A stretch of 55,719 nucleotides of DNA from Planctomycetota bacterium (GCA_021808485.1 JAKBBN010000009.1:1-55719); one strand, 5' to 3'; positions 8,043-16,967 are shown, counted from the first letter of the stretch. Made by a program: numbers and translations. The notes: generated by a model not told the origin, from the letters alone.

Positions 8043-10037
8043 TCAAATTGTCAATTCCGGGCACTGCCTTTGGGCCAGCGTAAGTGACGCCTCAATCGCC
8101 GCGCGTATCTCTTTGGCGTCCACTTTCCAGATTGCGCGGTCGTAACTTAAAAGGCCGTCGCACTCCGTTTCCACATCCACAATCTGACAGTAAAAATCGC
8201 CGCTTTGTGCGCTCTGGTTGGTATTGGTTATGAAATTGCGGAACAGCCCCGCCACGGCCCGCGTCATCCAGGCTTTGGAAGCGTCCATCACAACCGGTAT
8301 TTGCAAATTCTTATTCTTTTTCTGTGCTGCAAGAAAATCCATGGTGCGACCGGTCAGAGAGTTGTAACTGCGGTACGTCCAGGCTCCCGGCCATGTATGA
8401 CCGGGAGCGGCAAGTCCCCAGCCGCCATCTTCACTGGTAATTCCGAATTGCCGCGGGAACTTCGGCGTTATACCGCCGTGGTTGTCGCGCACATCGCCCG
8501 TGCCATGCCAGGGAAAGCCGCTGGATTCATCAACAAACCGGCTTGGATCAAGCGATTTGGCCCATCGGGCATTGCGAATGTAATCAAAACCGCCAAACGC
8601 CTCATTAAACATGATCCAGCAGACCACCGACGGGTGATTTCTCAGTTGCTCAATGTGATGGCGTACTTCCGCCTCCCATTGATCCGCCGCTTCCGGCGAC
8701 GTCGGACGATCTGTCCATGGATCGCCGTCATTACCGGTGGGCATATCCTGAAACACCATCAGCCCCAATTTGTCCGCCCAGTAATACCAGCGTTGCGGTT
8801 CCACCTTGACATGCTTGCGCACCGTATTAAAGCCAAGCTGCCGCTCGGTTGCAATATCAAATCTCAGGGCTTCATCGGTCGGTGCGGTATAGACCCCATC
8901 GGGCCAGAATCCCTGATCCAGTGAACCCGGCATGAGTATTGGTTTGCCATTCAGCATGGCACGGGTATTGCCCAACGCATCATGCCCGACCTTCAGGCTT
9001 CGCATCCCAAAGTAGCTGGTTACGGTGTCGAGTACAGCTCCATGCGTATCCCTCAACTCGACTTTCAGATTGTACAGATAGGGGCTGCCCGGCGACCAGA
9101 GTTTGGGATTGGCAATGGGCAATTCCAGTTCGGTGGAAACCCAACTTGACCGGGCCTTGAAAAAAGTCACCAGATTATTGCGAATGACCGGTGTAAACTC
9201 CTGACCAATGGGAGCGGCGACCTTGCAGACAGGCGTGGTTTCCTCCAGGGCCGTAGCCTGCACGGTCATGGGTTTACAATCAATGCGCCCGACCACTTCC
9301 AGCCGCAACACGCCCTTATCCAGGTCCGGCGCCATCTTGAGCTTTTCAATATGTGACAGCGGTACTGGTTCCAGCCATACCGTCTGCCAAATGCCCGAAG
9401 TCGCCGTATAGGAGCATCCACCGGGGTGCAGAGTCTGTTTGCCGTGCGGCTGCCACCATGTATCCGTCGGATCCCATACGGATACCACAATGCTGTGCCG
9501 CGCCCCGGCCTTGACGTGCCTGGTAATGTCAAAACTGAACGCATCGTACCCGCCACGGTGGCTGCCGAGATGTTGCCCATCAACATAAATGGTCGCTTCC
9601 CAGTCCACCGCGCCAAAATGCAGCAGGACGCTTTGACCGGCCCATGAATCGGGAATAATTACGTCGCGCTGATACCAGAGCCGCTGCTGGGGCAACAATG
9701 GTTTCATTACTCCGGACAAGGCGGATTCAATACCGAATGGAACCATGATTTTACCGGCATCATATTGGCCGGGAATATCGGTTTGATCCTTGTGGGTAAT
9801 CTGATAATTCCAAAGCCCGTTAAGATTCATCCAGCGATCACGAACCAATTGTGGTCTGGGATATTCCGGCAACACCTGCTTCGGTGTCACATCCCCGCTC
9901 CAGCGCGTCATCAAATGGGCCCGCTTGGACAGCCATCCGGTCCGATTCGTCACCCCCTGTGCAGCTGGAGCTATCGTCGTCAAACCTGAAGCCGCAACAG
10001 CGGCGCCGATCAACATTTCCCTGCGCGATATAGGCAT
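8043..10037 (-). CDS. Secreted glycoside hydrolase family 2 enzyme
   Basis: 664 residues. The N-terminus SRREMLIGAAVAASGL ending near PAAQG is a twin-arginine-like signal, suggesting export of a folded enzyme to the periplasm or outside. Then follow the GH2 sugar-binding beta-sandwich (about 60-210, with ALSGVMKP and LLHFGAVDWEATIYVDG), an immunoglobulin-like domain (about 225-335) and a TIM barrel. The acid/base glutamate is in IMFNEAFGGFD near residue 477 and the likely nucleophile is the glutamate of ITSEDGGWG near 535. Members act on beta-galactosides, beta-glucuronides, beta-mannosides and related links; the substrate cannot be read from the sequence. Translation starts after AAAGGG. It belongs to a secreted glycan-degrading group with the GH43-like and beta-helix proteins to the right, and operator-like repeats lie about 205 bases upstream. 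Confidence 0.9.
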   Translation of the reverse strand: MPISRREMLIGAAVAASGLTTIAPAAQGVTNRTGWLSKRAHLMTRWSGDVTPKQVLPEYPRPQLVRDRWMNLNGLWNYQITHKDQTDIPGQYDAGKIMVPFGIESALSGVMKPLLPQQRLWYQRDVIIPDSWAGQSVLLHFGAVDWEATIYVDGQHLGSHRGGYDAFSFDITRHVKAGARHSIVVSVWDPTDTWWQPHGKQTLHPGGCSYTATSGIWQTVWLEPVPLSHIEKLKMAPDLDKGVLRLEVVGRIDCKPMTVQATALEETTPVCKVAAPIGQEFTPVIRNNLVTFFKARSSWVSTELELPIANPKLWSPGSPYLYNLKVELRDTHGAVLDTVTSYFGMRSLKVGHDALGNTRAMLNGKPILMPGSLDQGFWPDGVYTAPTDEALRFDIATERQLGFNTVRKHVKVEPQRWYYWADKLGLMVFQDMPTGNDGDPWTDRPTSPEAADQWEAEVRHHIEQLRNHPSVVCWIMFNEAFGGFDYIRNARWAKSLDPSRFVDESSGFPWHGTGDVRDNHGGITPKFPRQFGITSEDGGWGLAAPGHTWPGAWTYRSYNSLTGRTMDFLAAQKKNKNLQIPVVMDASKAWMTRAVAGLFRNFITNTNQSAQSGDFYCQIVDVETECDGLLSYDRAIWKVDAKEIRAAIEASLTLAQRQCPELTI

Positions 10038-10239
10038 CGGCTACCCTTTCTTTGCTTTCGGTGCATGGTCTAATTTGGCATCGACGGAATATCCATTATG
10101 TCCAACCCTCCCCAGCGTGCACGGTGGTTCAGGTAATAGACAAGCCACAGGAATGCGGGCGGCCACCTGCGTACACTTAAATCCACCCGAGCCGATTACT
10201 GTGGGGCTTCGGTTCACCAGTACACGAAGCGTAAAATGC

Positions 10240-10275
10240 TTTGCGATCAAATGCAAATTGCGATCAAATGCAAAT
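10240..10275. repeat. Exact 17-base tandem repeat, LacI-operator-like
   Basis: The unit TGCGATCAAATGCAAAT occurs at 10242-10258 and again immediately at 10259-10275. With the flanking T residues each copy reads (T)TTGC, eight bases, GCAA(A), an inverted repeat like the half-sites of LacI-family operators. The pair lies about 205 bases upstream of the leftward GH2 gene and about 400 bases from a truncated LacI-type gene, consistent with cooperative regulator binding. The repeat is directly visible; the operator role is inferred. Confidence 0.5.
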
Positions 10276-10610
10276 AATGTTGAATAGAGATCACACCTGG
10301 TTTTGAAAGTCATTAATAGCCGCGAATCCATCATTATGAATTGTTATGCCGATCACTCCTTTCAGCCGAGCCTGCCAAACCGGTACTCGCCTTCCGGGTC
10401 GACCGGCTTAATTATTAACCCGCCTGGATATCATCTATTTATCACATCATAACCTCATTATTACCAACACATTAACCGTTTATTACGCCTGTTTGTGCAC
10501 GGTAACAATGCATTGGCAATACCCTTCATAAGCCAATTCCACACAACACTCGTGCCACCGCAGGATTCAGGCACATGCATTCCACAACAGCACGCACAAA
10601 CCAACTCTAA

Positions 10611-10640
10611 TATTGCAATAATTTGCACTTTATTTTGCAC
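10611..10640. promoter_or_regulatory. TTGCA-repeat cluster and promoter region of the LacI remnant
   Basis: TTGCA occurs at 10613-10617 (inside the perfect palindrome TATTGCAATA), 10623-10627 and 10635-10639, spaced 10 and 12 bases apart, about one helical turn. The same TTGC/GCAA half-site is found in the tandem repeat near 10.25 kb. TATAAT at 10661-10666 is a good -10 box. The arrangement suggests autoregulation by the original LacI-type protein. Confidence 0.35.
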
Positions 10641-10666
10641 CAACCTTTTCCTTTGAGTATTATAAT

Positions 10667-10888
10667 ATGATCATGAGAGCCAGTCAGACCGCTATTGCCG
10701 AGGTCTTGAATCTTTCCGTGGCCACGGTCAGCCGATCTTTGCGCAATCATCCTGCCGTCGCCGCGGAAACTTGTGCCCGCGCGGCCGGGGCAGCTGTGCG
10801 GCTCGGGTACCGTATTGCGGACAACAAACCGGCCGCCGCACGGGACCGTCCACTGCGGGCCTCGCTGCCATGCTCGCCGGTCAAATAG
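10667..10888 (+). pseudogene. Truncated LacI-family regulator (DNA-binding domain only)
   Basis: 73 codons, of which residues about 5-52 are a clear LacI-type helix-turn-helix: SQTAIAEVLNLSVATVSRSL, then NHPAVAAET and RLGYRI, matching the hinge end of this domain. A complete LacI protein has some 330-350 residues, but here the sequence loses similarity right after LGYR and stops at 10888. No remains of the ligand-binding domain are visible in any frame downstream, and an IS5-type fragment follows. The remnant therefore lacks its sensor domain. TATAAT touches the first ATG (10667); starting at the ATG at 10673 would make the message leaderless. It once probably controlled the neighbouring glycosidase genes. 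Confidence 0.75.
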
Positions 10889-11645
10889 CCGCGAGAGGGC
10901 TTCGTTCATCTTGCGACAATCCGCTGCGGCAGGAGAAAAAGGATATGTTAAACGACGTGGTCAAACATTATTGGTCTCATGCAAATCGTGCGCGAATAAA
11001 ACGTGGTTTTCATATGTTCTTAGAGCGTGTTTGAGAAGTTTCGTTAACCTGGTTTGAGTCGATGTACCATCAAGTTGATCATGGCCAAATGGATCCAAGT
11101 CTCGCTGCTGGCGGTTTGGGCCTCGTAATCCTTGCTCAGTCGGCGATAACACCCCAGCCAGCGTTTGGGCAGGACTTTGAATCCTTTTATATCATCCGAT
11201 CGCTTCACGATCTCCAGGGTCCAGTTCGCGATCCACGCCGCCCAGGCTGCCAACTGCCCGGCGTAGCCGCCACTCGCCCGAAAAGGCCTGCGTGCACCGC
11301 AGGATTATTCCGCACGCGGATTTGATAGCTTTGATCCACCGGCTGGCCTGCCCAAACCGACTGCAATTGACGGCCCACTTGAAGCCATCGGAGAAATAGC
11401 TGTCGCACGGCTGACGCGGCCGTTTTTTTTAACGGACGATGCAACCTGTGCACCTTCTCCCGCCCGCGCGGTTCATCGCCGGAGAAAGCAACGGCCGGAA
11501 GGTGGGCAAGAAGCCACCCGGACGTGATAATGTCATGGCCCGGCGCCGGTTCGCGCGGATCAATAATCCGGCGGGCGCAAACATAAATTCCAGGGCACTA
11601 TGCCGCGGGATTTTTCTTTCAACCTGTTTTCCGGAGTCACATATT
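10889..11645. other. Gene-free stretch holding a decayed transposase
   Basis: Apart from the IS5-type remnant at 11023-11280, no gene can be supported. A minus-strand reading just left of 11440 gives a short peptide with YFSDGFKWAVN and RWIKAIKSACG that runs into the transposase remnant. It is not recognised and may be a piece of another gene left by the insertion. The part from 11440 to 11645 is upstream leader of the GH43-like gene; an open frame extends back to 11439 but has no family similarity. Confidence 0.4.
11023..11280 (-). mobile_element. IS5-family transposase remnant, C-terminal end with terminal sequence
   Basis: On the minus strand the reading ASGGYAGQLAAWAAWIANW followed by TLEIVKRSDDIKGFKVLPKRW, LGCYRRLSKDYEA and ETWIHLAMINLM, ending RLKPG, matches the C-terminal third of IS5-type DDE transposases. 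Intact relatives have about nine more residues, VVERTFAW-like, between KRW and LG. They carry the catalytic glutamate, so an internal deletion has killed the enzyme. Upstream the frame breaks and similarity ends. GAGCGTGTTTGAGAAGTTT at 11023-11041 resembles an IS terminal repeat; no inverted partner is visible to the right, so the other end is lost. The element probably helped destroy the LacI gene next to it. Confidence 0.75.
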
Positions 11646-12779
11646 ATGTCATGGCTCACTTCGTTTGGTATCCGGATATCCGCGGTACTGTGCCTTTCAA
11701 TACCGGCGGCGGCCGCAACGGTCAGTTCACGAATGGAGCCAAATCAGATTTTCAGTGCTCCACATTTTTTTCAATACTCAAATCCGATTTATCCGCTGGG
11801 GCGGCACGGCGCCAATGGGGATAACACATTGCGAGACCCGTGCATTATCCGAGTAAAGCACACGTATTACCTGGTTTTCACCATGTTTCCATTTGGAAAC
11901 TGGACTTCGCGAAACCTCTCCTTGCCGGATCAAAACAGTTCACCCGGCATTCGCATATATTCCTCCACAAACCTGGTACATTGGAAGCCGGGACCGTGGC
12001 TGTACAAATCTTCAACATTGCCGGACAACTGTCCCTACAAAAATCAATTCTGGGCGCCGGAAATTCATCAGATCGACGGCAAATTCTACATTATATTTGG
12101 TGCATCCAACTGGCTAAAAAGACGCTACAATCCGGGGCATCACTTCGGCTATTGGACCTATGTGGGCGTCGCGAGCAAAGTTACAGGCCCTTATCGGCAC
12201 ACCACACTTCTGCCGGGCGGCTCCGGTTGCGACAGCGATTTATTGCAGGACACGAACGGCAAAATCTATGATATTTTTCCGTTGGGGAACATGTACGTTC
12301 AGCAGGCGGATCTAAGCCGCATCGCCGAACACAACATTTCACTTGTCGGCCCGCGTGTACTGGCGGTCACATGCAGCAACAAAGATATCGGACTTCCCGT
12401 TTCAACCAGCTATATTGAAGGCCCGTGGGCCACAAAAATCGGCGATTGGTATTACCTGTTTTATGCCGAACCATATACATTGCGCAACAAACAGTTTCCA
12501 AAACTATATGGCTACCGGACTGGGTGCGCCTACGCCCGAAACATCATGGGACCATGGAAAAAGGATCCGCGCGGCACGGTATTCTTCGGCGGACATCTTG
12601 CATTGTTCCGCGGCCCCAATAATCGGCCATGGTTCAGTTACAGGATTGAAAAATCGAGGAAATATAACGGCCTGCTGGGAATTGATCCGCTGCAGTTGCA
12701 GGCCGACGGCCGAGTCGGCAATCAAAGCCCCTCCATCGGACTTCAGCGGGTTTTGCTTCCCGGCGGACGGCGTAACTAA
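11646..12779 (+). CDS. Secreted GH43-like glycoside hydrolase
   Basis: 377 residues from the preferred ATG at 11646, which follows CGGAG and begins a clear signal peptide (MSWLTSFGIRISAVLCLSIP, cut near AAAA). The open frame extends to 11439, but the extra residues are not protein-like. The mature part fits a five-bladed beta-propeller: LRDPCII near residue 60 (general base aspartate), FWAPEIH near 136, and YIEGPW near 256, where the glutamate would be the general acid. These are the expected GH43 landmarks. Activity is likely on arabinose- or xylose-containing glycans, but substrate cannot be assigned. It forms a set with the GH2 and beta-helix genes. Assignment to GH43 rather than the related GH117 or GH130 propellers is probable, not certain. 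Confidence 0.8.
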   Translation: MSWLTSFGIRISAVLCLSIPAAAATVSSRMEPNQIFSAPHFFQYSNPIYPLGRHGANGDNTLRDPCIIRVKHTYYLVFTMFPFGNWTSRNLSLPDQNSSPGIRIYSSTNLVHWKPGPWLYKSSTLPDNCPYKNQFWAPEIHQIDGKFYIIFGASNWLKRRYNPGHHFGYWTYVGVASKVTGPYRHTTLLPGGSGCDSDLLQDTNGKIYDIFPLGNMYVQQADLSRIAEHNISLVGPRVLAVTCSNKDIGLPVSTSYIEGPWATKIGDWYYLFYAEPYTLRNKQFPKLYGYRTGCAYARNIMGPWKKDPRGTVFFGGHLALFRGPNNRPWFSYRIEKSRKYNGLLGIDPLQLQADGRVGNQSPSIGLQRVLLPGGRRN

Positions 12780-12911
12780 TCCGAAAAACCCGGAATAAAC
12801 CGCCGCAGGACCGCGTTTAACTTTGGCCGGGGGCAAGTTGTCCACCGCGACTGGAAACCGTGTACCGGCGACAGGGCGTAATCAGCCGCAAACTTGAACA
12901 GGAGCGTTGTT

Positions 12912-14627
12912 GTGTGCCTGAATAAAGAATCAATGCCGGCAAAGCTCCGGCGAAACAATTGGTATCGCCGATCAATAGCGGTTTCGGCACTATTGATGCT
13001 GTTGACTCTGTCCGCGCCTTTTGCACGGGCCGCCGCGATGGTTCGAATTGGAAATCCTCAGGATGCGGCCGCACTTCCCGCCGCCATACGCGCTGCGTAC
13101 CGCAATGGCGCCCGCAGAATTGTGATCAATCCGGGCATGTACCGGCTGCCGGCGACAGGCCGCTCAACATTTCATCTGAATCATTGGAAACATGTCACCA
13201 TTCGCGCCCGTAAAGTCACCTTTATCATGCGTGTGGCACATGGCGGAAATTGCTTTGTTTTTGATCATTGCCGCCATGTCGTATTGGACGGGCCCACCAT
13301 TACCCAGACGCAGGTCACGTTTTATCAGGGCCGTGTGGTGAAGGTGGCTCGCGCACCCGGTGGGTATGACTGCGACTGGAAACCGGATGCCGGCTATCCG
13401 GTCCCGGACAACGCGGACAAATCCTTCCCGACAGGATTTGATGTGGTCGATGGAAAGTCGCGCCGCTTGCGTGTGGGCAGCGGCGATATCAGTGCAAACC
13501 GGCATACACAATTACCCGGTGGAATCTCTCAACTTTTTTTTCATATGAACCGGCAGCGCTTTAAAGTTGGGGATTGGCTTGTAGCCCGTTGGGGTAATCC
13601 GCACACGAAGATTTTTCTCCTGCACAGCCGCCATTGCACAATTCGCCATGTCACGCTCATACGCAACGGATTTGCGCCAATTTTTGAAGTGGGCGGCGGC
13701 GGCAACCATCTTTTGTATTGCCACTGGACCCTTGGCCCCCCTCCCGTCGGGGCCGTGCAATTGCCGGTGGTGACCAATCAGGCTGACGGCTTTCATTCCG
13801 TTAATGCTGATCCGGGGACGGATATTGAGCATTGCACATTCAGCGGCGTCTTTCTGGACGACTGCATCGCCATTCACGGCGAGTTTCAGACGGTGCTCGC
13901 CGCGAACGGAGCTGCCATTACCATCAAAGACAATCGCAACTCCGGCCTCCGGGCAGGCGGGCCAATTCAAATTTCCAGTAAAACCGGCTATTTCGCCGTT
14001 TCCCACGTACTGGCCATCAGCCGTTTATCCAACGCCACCAGCGTTATCACGCTGGCCCGCCGCCTGCCTGTGCCCGTGGGTGCTTACGTCACCAATCCGG
14101 ATCGTTGCGGCAAAGGCTACCGCGTTATTGATTGCACATTGGGCGATACCCGATCCCGCGGCATGCTGCTCAAGGGGTCGGACGGCATCGTCATTGGCAA
14201 CACCGTTCGCGGTTGCGGTATGGCCGGCATTTCCATAGGGCCGGAATTTTGGTGGCGCGAGGCCGGTTATTGCCGCAACGTTATTGTGGAAGACAACCGG
14301 CTCATTCATGACGGCAAGGGCGGCCGCGGTCCCGGCTTTGCGGCGGTTTTTGTGCACGGCGACGGCGCCATCGGCAACAGCCATATCGTCATCCGCCACA
14401 ATACATTCATCAAAAACTACGGGGGAGATATTTTCATGCAATGGACTGCAGGCGGGATAATTTCCGGTAACCGGTTCACCGCACCAGGATTGATCCCCGC
14501 GACCGGCAGCTATCTTACACCCGCGATTACCATTAAGAACGCCCGCCATATTTATGTTGCGGACAATCATTTCACCAATCCGGCGCAATATGCCGCGCGA
14601 TCAACGTCGCGGCAAATTAACCATTGA
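12912..14627 (+). CDS. Secreted right-handed beta-helix (pectate-lyase-like) protein
   Basis: 571 residues if it starts at the GTG at 12912, chosen because AGGAG lies seven bases before it; TTG 12894 and ATG 12933 are alternatives. A signal peptide is clear: basic residues, then SIAVSALLMLLTLSAPFARA. The body has repeated short strands typical of parallel beta-helices, with turns such as NHWKHVTIRARKVTF, HCRHVVLDGPTI, HCTIRHVTLIRNGF, IEHCTFSGVFLDDCIAIHGE and the later GNTVRGCGMAGISI. DDCIAIHG resembles the acidic active-site segments of GH28 and related helix enzymes. The fold is well supported; whether it is a glycosidase, a lyase or only a binding protein is not. It follows the GH43-like gene by 132 bases on the same strand. 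Confidence 0.8.
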   Translation: MCLNKESMPAKLRRNNWYRRSIAVSALLMLLTLSAPFARAAAMVRIGNPQDAAALPAAIRAAYRNGARRIVINPGMYRLPATGRSTFHLNHWKHVTIRARKVTFIMRVAHGGNCFVFDHCRHVVLDGPTITQTQVTFYQGRVVKVARAPGGYDCDWKPDAGYPVPDNADKSFPTGFDVVDGKSRRLRVGSGDISANRHTQLPGGISQLFFHMNRQRFKVGDWLVARWGNPHTKIFLLHSRHCTIRHVTLIRNGFAPIFEVGGGGNHLLYCHWTLGPPPVGAVQLPVVTNQADGFHSVNADPGTDIEHCTFSGVFLDDCIAIHGEFQTVLAANGAAITIKDNRNSGLRAGGPIQISSKTGYFAVSHVLAISRLSNATSVITLARRLPVPVGAYVTNPDRCGKGYRVIDCTLGDTRSRGMLLKGSDGIVIGNTVRGCGMAGISIGPEFWWREAGYCRNVIVEDNRLIHDGKGGRGPGFAAVFVHGDGAIGNSHIVIRHNTFIKNYGGDIFMQWTAGGIISGNRFTAPGLIPATGSYLTPAITIKNARHIYVADNHFTNPAQYAARSTSRQINH

Positions 14628-14672
14628 TTCCGACGGGCCGCGCCGGCATTTTTCGGATAGAATTGCCTTTCT

Positions 14673-15953
14673 ATGAACCGTACCATGCGCACAACAGACG
14701 GCCCATCGCAACCGGCCATCCGGACCTGGCTGCAATCTCTGGCGGATGACATCGCAGCCCGCAAGCGCGATCATCTGTGGAGACGCCTGCCTGAAGTCAG
14801 CAGTGCCCAGGGGCCGCGAATTTTGATTGATTCCAGCGAATATCTGCAATTCTGCACGAATAATTATCTGGGGCTTGCCGCCGATCCGCGGGTGATTGAT
14901 GCGGCGCGGCATGCGATGGAGCGGTACGGATTCGGGGCCGGCGCATCGCGGTTGGTCGCCGGGTCAATGGAAACGCACCAGGCTCTGGAAGCCGCATTGG
15001 CGGAATTCAAGCAGGCTCAGGCCGCTGTTCTTTTTCCCAGCGGTTATATGGCCAACATGGCGGTGCTGACGACCTTTGCCGGCAAAGTTGATCGAATCAT
15101 TTCTGATAAGCTTAATCATGCCAGCCTGCTGGACGCGGCGAAATTCAGCCAGGCGGAGCACCGTGTTTTTCCACACCTTAATTACCATCGCGCCGCCAGA
15201 TTATTAACCCGGCCGGCCGGTACGCGGCAAACCGCCAATCAGGCTAATGCGGAGGTTGCGGCCCGCCCCAGGCAGTTTGTCGTCACCGATACGGTATTTT
15301 CCATGGATGGCGATACTGCCGATCTGCCGCAGTTGTGTGCCGCCGCTGCGGAGGCGGACGCACTGGTCGTGATTGACGAAGCCCACGCAACCGGCGTACT
15401 GGGACCGCACGGACGCGGCTTGGCGGAATTGCAGGGGGCGGAACCGGACATTGCCGTCACCGTTGGAACGCTTTCCAAAGCCCTGGGAAGCATGGGTGGC
15501 TTTGTGACTGGACCGGCGGAAGTCATAGAAGCCCTGGTGCAGCGTGCACGCAGCCTTATTTTTACCACTGCCATGCCCGCGGCATGCAGTGCCGCGGCCA
15601 TAGCCGCACTGGACATTGTTCGCGGCGAACCGCAGCGGCGGCGGCGACTGCTGGCCGTATCACAACAGGTGCGGAAATCACTGGAAGAAATGGGGTTTCA
15701 TTGCGGTCGATCCACAACGCCGATCATTCCGGTTCTGCTTGGCGAGGCGGCGACAGCGGTTGCGGCCGCGGAATGGCTTAAATCCAAGGGAATTTTCATC
15801 CCGGCCATTCGCCCCCCCACCGTCGGTCCGGGCACGTCGCGGCTGCGGATAAGCCTGATGGCAACGCATTCGGATGGCGACATCAATCAACTGCTGGAGC
15901 GCATGGCCGAATTGCGCCATCAATCTTTTTACATGGATGCGGCCTATAGTTAA
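14673..15953 (+). CDS. bioF: 8-amino-7-oxononanoate synthase (PLP-dependent alpha-oxoamine synthase)
   Basis: Condenses pimeloyl-thioester with alanine to give 8-amino-7-oxononanoate in biotin synthesis. 426 residues, somewhat long because of about 20 extra residues around 180-200. The PLP lysine is K269 in GTLSKALGSMGGF. DEAHATG (D235, H238) holds the cofactor-ring contacts, and FCTNNYLGL and GASRLVAGSMETHQALE are family motifs. The C-terminal IRPPTVGPGTSRLRISL is the BioF form; the sister enzyme Kbl (2-amino-3-ketobutyrate CoA ligase) differs there, which favours BioF. No other biotin genes are nearby, so Kbl-like function is not excluded. ATG 14673 has no clear ribosome binding site; TAGAAT nine bases upstream suggests a very short leader. 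The VOC gene follows after three bases. Confidence 0.83.
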   Translation: MNRTMRTTDGPSQPAIRTWLQSLADDIAARKRDHLWRRLPEVSSAQGPRILIDSSEYLQFCTNNYLGLAADPRVIDAARHAMERYGFGAGASRLVAGSMETHQALEAALAEFKQAQAAVLFPSGYMANMAVLTTFAGKVDRIISDKLNHASLLDAAKFSQAEHRVFPHLNYHRAARLLTRPAGTRQTANQANAEVAARPRQFVVTDTVFSMDGDTADLPQLCAAAAEADALVVIDEAHATGVLGPHGRGLAELQGAEPDIAVTVGTLSKALGSMGGFVTGPAEVIEALVQRARSLIFTTAMPAACSAAAIAALDIVRGEPQRRRRLLAVSQQVRKSLEEMGFHCGRSTTPIIPVLLGEAATAVAAAEWLKSKGIFIPAIRPPTVGPGTSRLRISLMATHSDGDINQLLERMAELRHQSFYMDAAYS

Positions 15954-15956
15954 TGA

Positions 15957-16967
15957 ATGGATATGCAGACGACATCCAACCTTTCCTCCGCAACCGCGGG
16001 GATACATCACGTGACCGCCATATGCAGTGATGCGCAACAGAACATTGATTTTTTTTGCGGCATCCTGGGGCTGCGGCTGGTAAAAATTACCGTTAATTTT
16101 GACGATCCGGGAAGTTACCACCTCTACTACGGCGATGAGGGCGGTTCGCCAGGCTCCCTTTTAACATTTTTTGTATGGCCGGGCGCCGCTCCATCCATCT
16201 CCCCGGCGGCAATAGCCGCAGTACGACTGGCCGCTCCACGGGAATCCATGGACTTCTGGCTGGGCCGGCTGGAAAATTCGGCAGTCCCCTGCCGCAAAAT
16301 CCAAAGCGTTGATGGCTCACCGGCGATTCATGTAACGGCTCCGGACGGGTTGCATGTGGAGCTTGTAAGCGGCACGGAATGCCGACCTCCGGCGTCCGCA
16401 TCCGGCGTGATTCCCCCATCAGCGGCGATAGGCGGAATTGCCGGCGTGGTATTCGCCAGCAGGCGCAAAGCGGAATCGGCTTTTTTATTTTCGTCGGAGC
16501 TTGGTTTGCGAGCGTGGGAGCCTTCGACCGGGGAATTGCCTCAGACGGATCTCCTGCTGCGCCCCAGCACCGGCTCATATCCGTGCGTGGCAGTAACGGA
16601 CCGCAGCAAAGCCGCGACCGGTCATTTTGCTCCGGGCATGATACACCATGTGGCGTTCCGCGCCCGGGATGAGGCCCAGCAGGCGGCATTCCGCGGCGGT
16701 CTGATCCATGCCCGCCATAACGCTACCGAGCCGTTAAACCGGGTCTATTTCCGCTCAATTTATTTTCTTGAACCCGGAGGCGCGGTTTGCGAAATTGCCA
16801 CGGATGGTCCGGGCTTTGCCGTGGATGAACCGCTGATGAAACTCGGCCGCAGGTTATGCCTGCCCCCCTGGCTGGAGGATCAGCGTCCGCAGATTCTTCA
16901 ACAGCTGCCGCCGCTGAATTTTCCCGACGGCCGAAGCGGATCAGCCGTTACCTCGCGGCGAATCTAA
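15957..16967 (+). CDS. Two-module VOC-fold protein, ring-cleaving dioxygenase type (MhqO-like)
   Basis: 336 residues with two glyoxalase/VOC units. The N-terminal unit begins GIHHVTAICSDAQQNIDFF and contains the Y-H-L-Y-Y-G-D segment typical of this group. The C-terminal unit begins MIHHVAFRARDEAQQ and ends with PGGAVCEIATDGPGF. The histidines of IHHV and MIHHV and the glutamate of CEIATD are the expected metal ligands of the MhqO/MhqA-type hydroquinone-cleaving group. Such proteins detoxify quinones or electrophiles in Firmicutes; the role here is unknown and the catalytic name rests on similarity alone. It starts three bases after the bioF stop, so it is probably translated from the same message. 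About 97 bases separate it from aguB. Confidence 0.8.
   Translation: MDMQTTSNLSSATAGIHHVTAICSDAQQNIDFFCGILGLRLVKITVNFDDPGSYHLYYGDEGGSPGSLLTFFVWPGAAPSISPAAIAAVRLAAPRESMDFWLGRLENSAVPCRKIQSVDGSPAIHVTAPDGLHVELVSGTECRPPASASGVIPPSAAIGGIAGVVFASRRKAESAFLFSSELGLRAWEPSTGELPQTDLLLRPSTGSYPCVAVTDRSKAATGHFAPGMIHHVAFRARDEAQQAAFRGGLIHARHNATEPLNRVYFRSIYFLEPGGAVCEIATDGPGFAVDEPLMKLGRRLCLPPWLEDQRPQILQQLPPLNFPDGRSGSAVTSRRI

Larger units (their letters stand above)
10038..10666. other. 629-base regulatory region between the GH2 gene and the LacI remnant
   Basis: No gene is supported. It contains the exact 17-base tandem repeat described separately (10242-10275) and, near its right end, repeated TTGCA words at 10613, 10623 and 10635, the first within the palindrome TATTGCAATA. 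TATAAT at 10661-10666 abuts the start of the LacI fragment. The middle (about 10330-10600) is AT-rich with no evident structure. Confidence 0.5.

Noticed and set aside
14673-15953. Glycine C-acetyltransferase (Kbl) instead of BioF
   Set aside because: The C-terminal IRPPTVGPGTSRLR form matches BioF better and no threonine dehydrogenase gene is adjacent; kept as an alternative in the entry.
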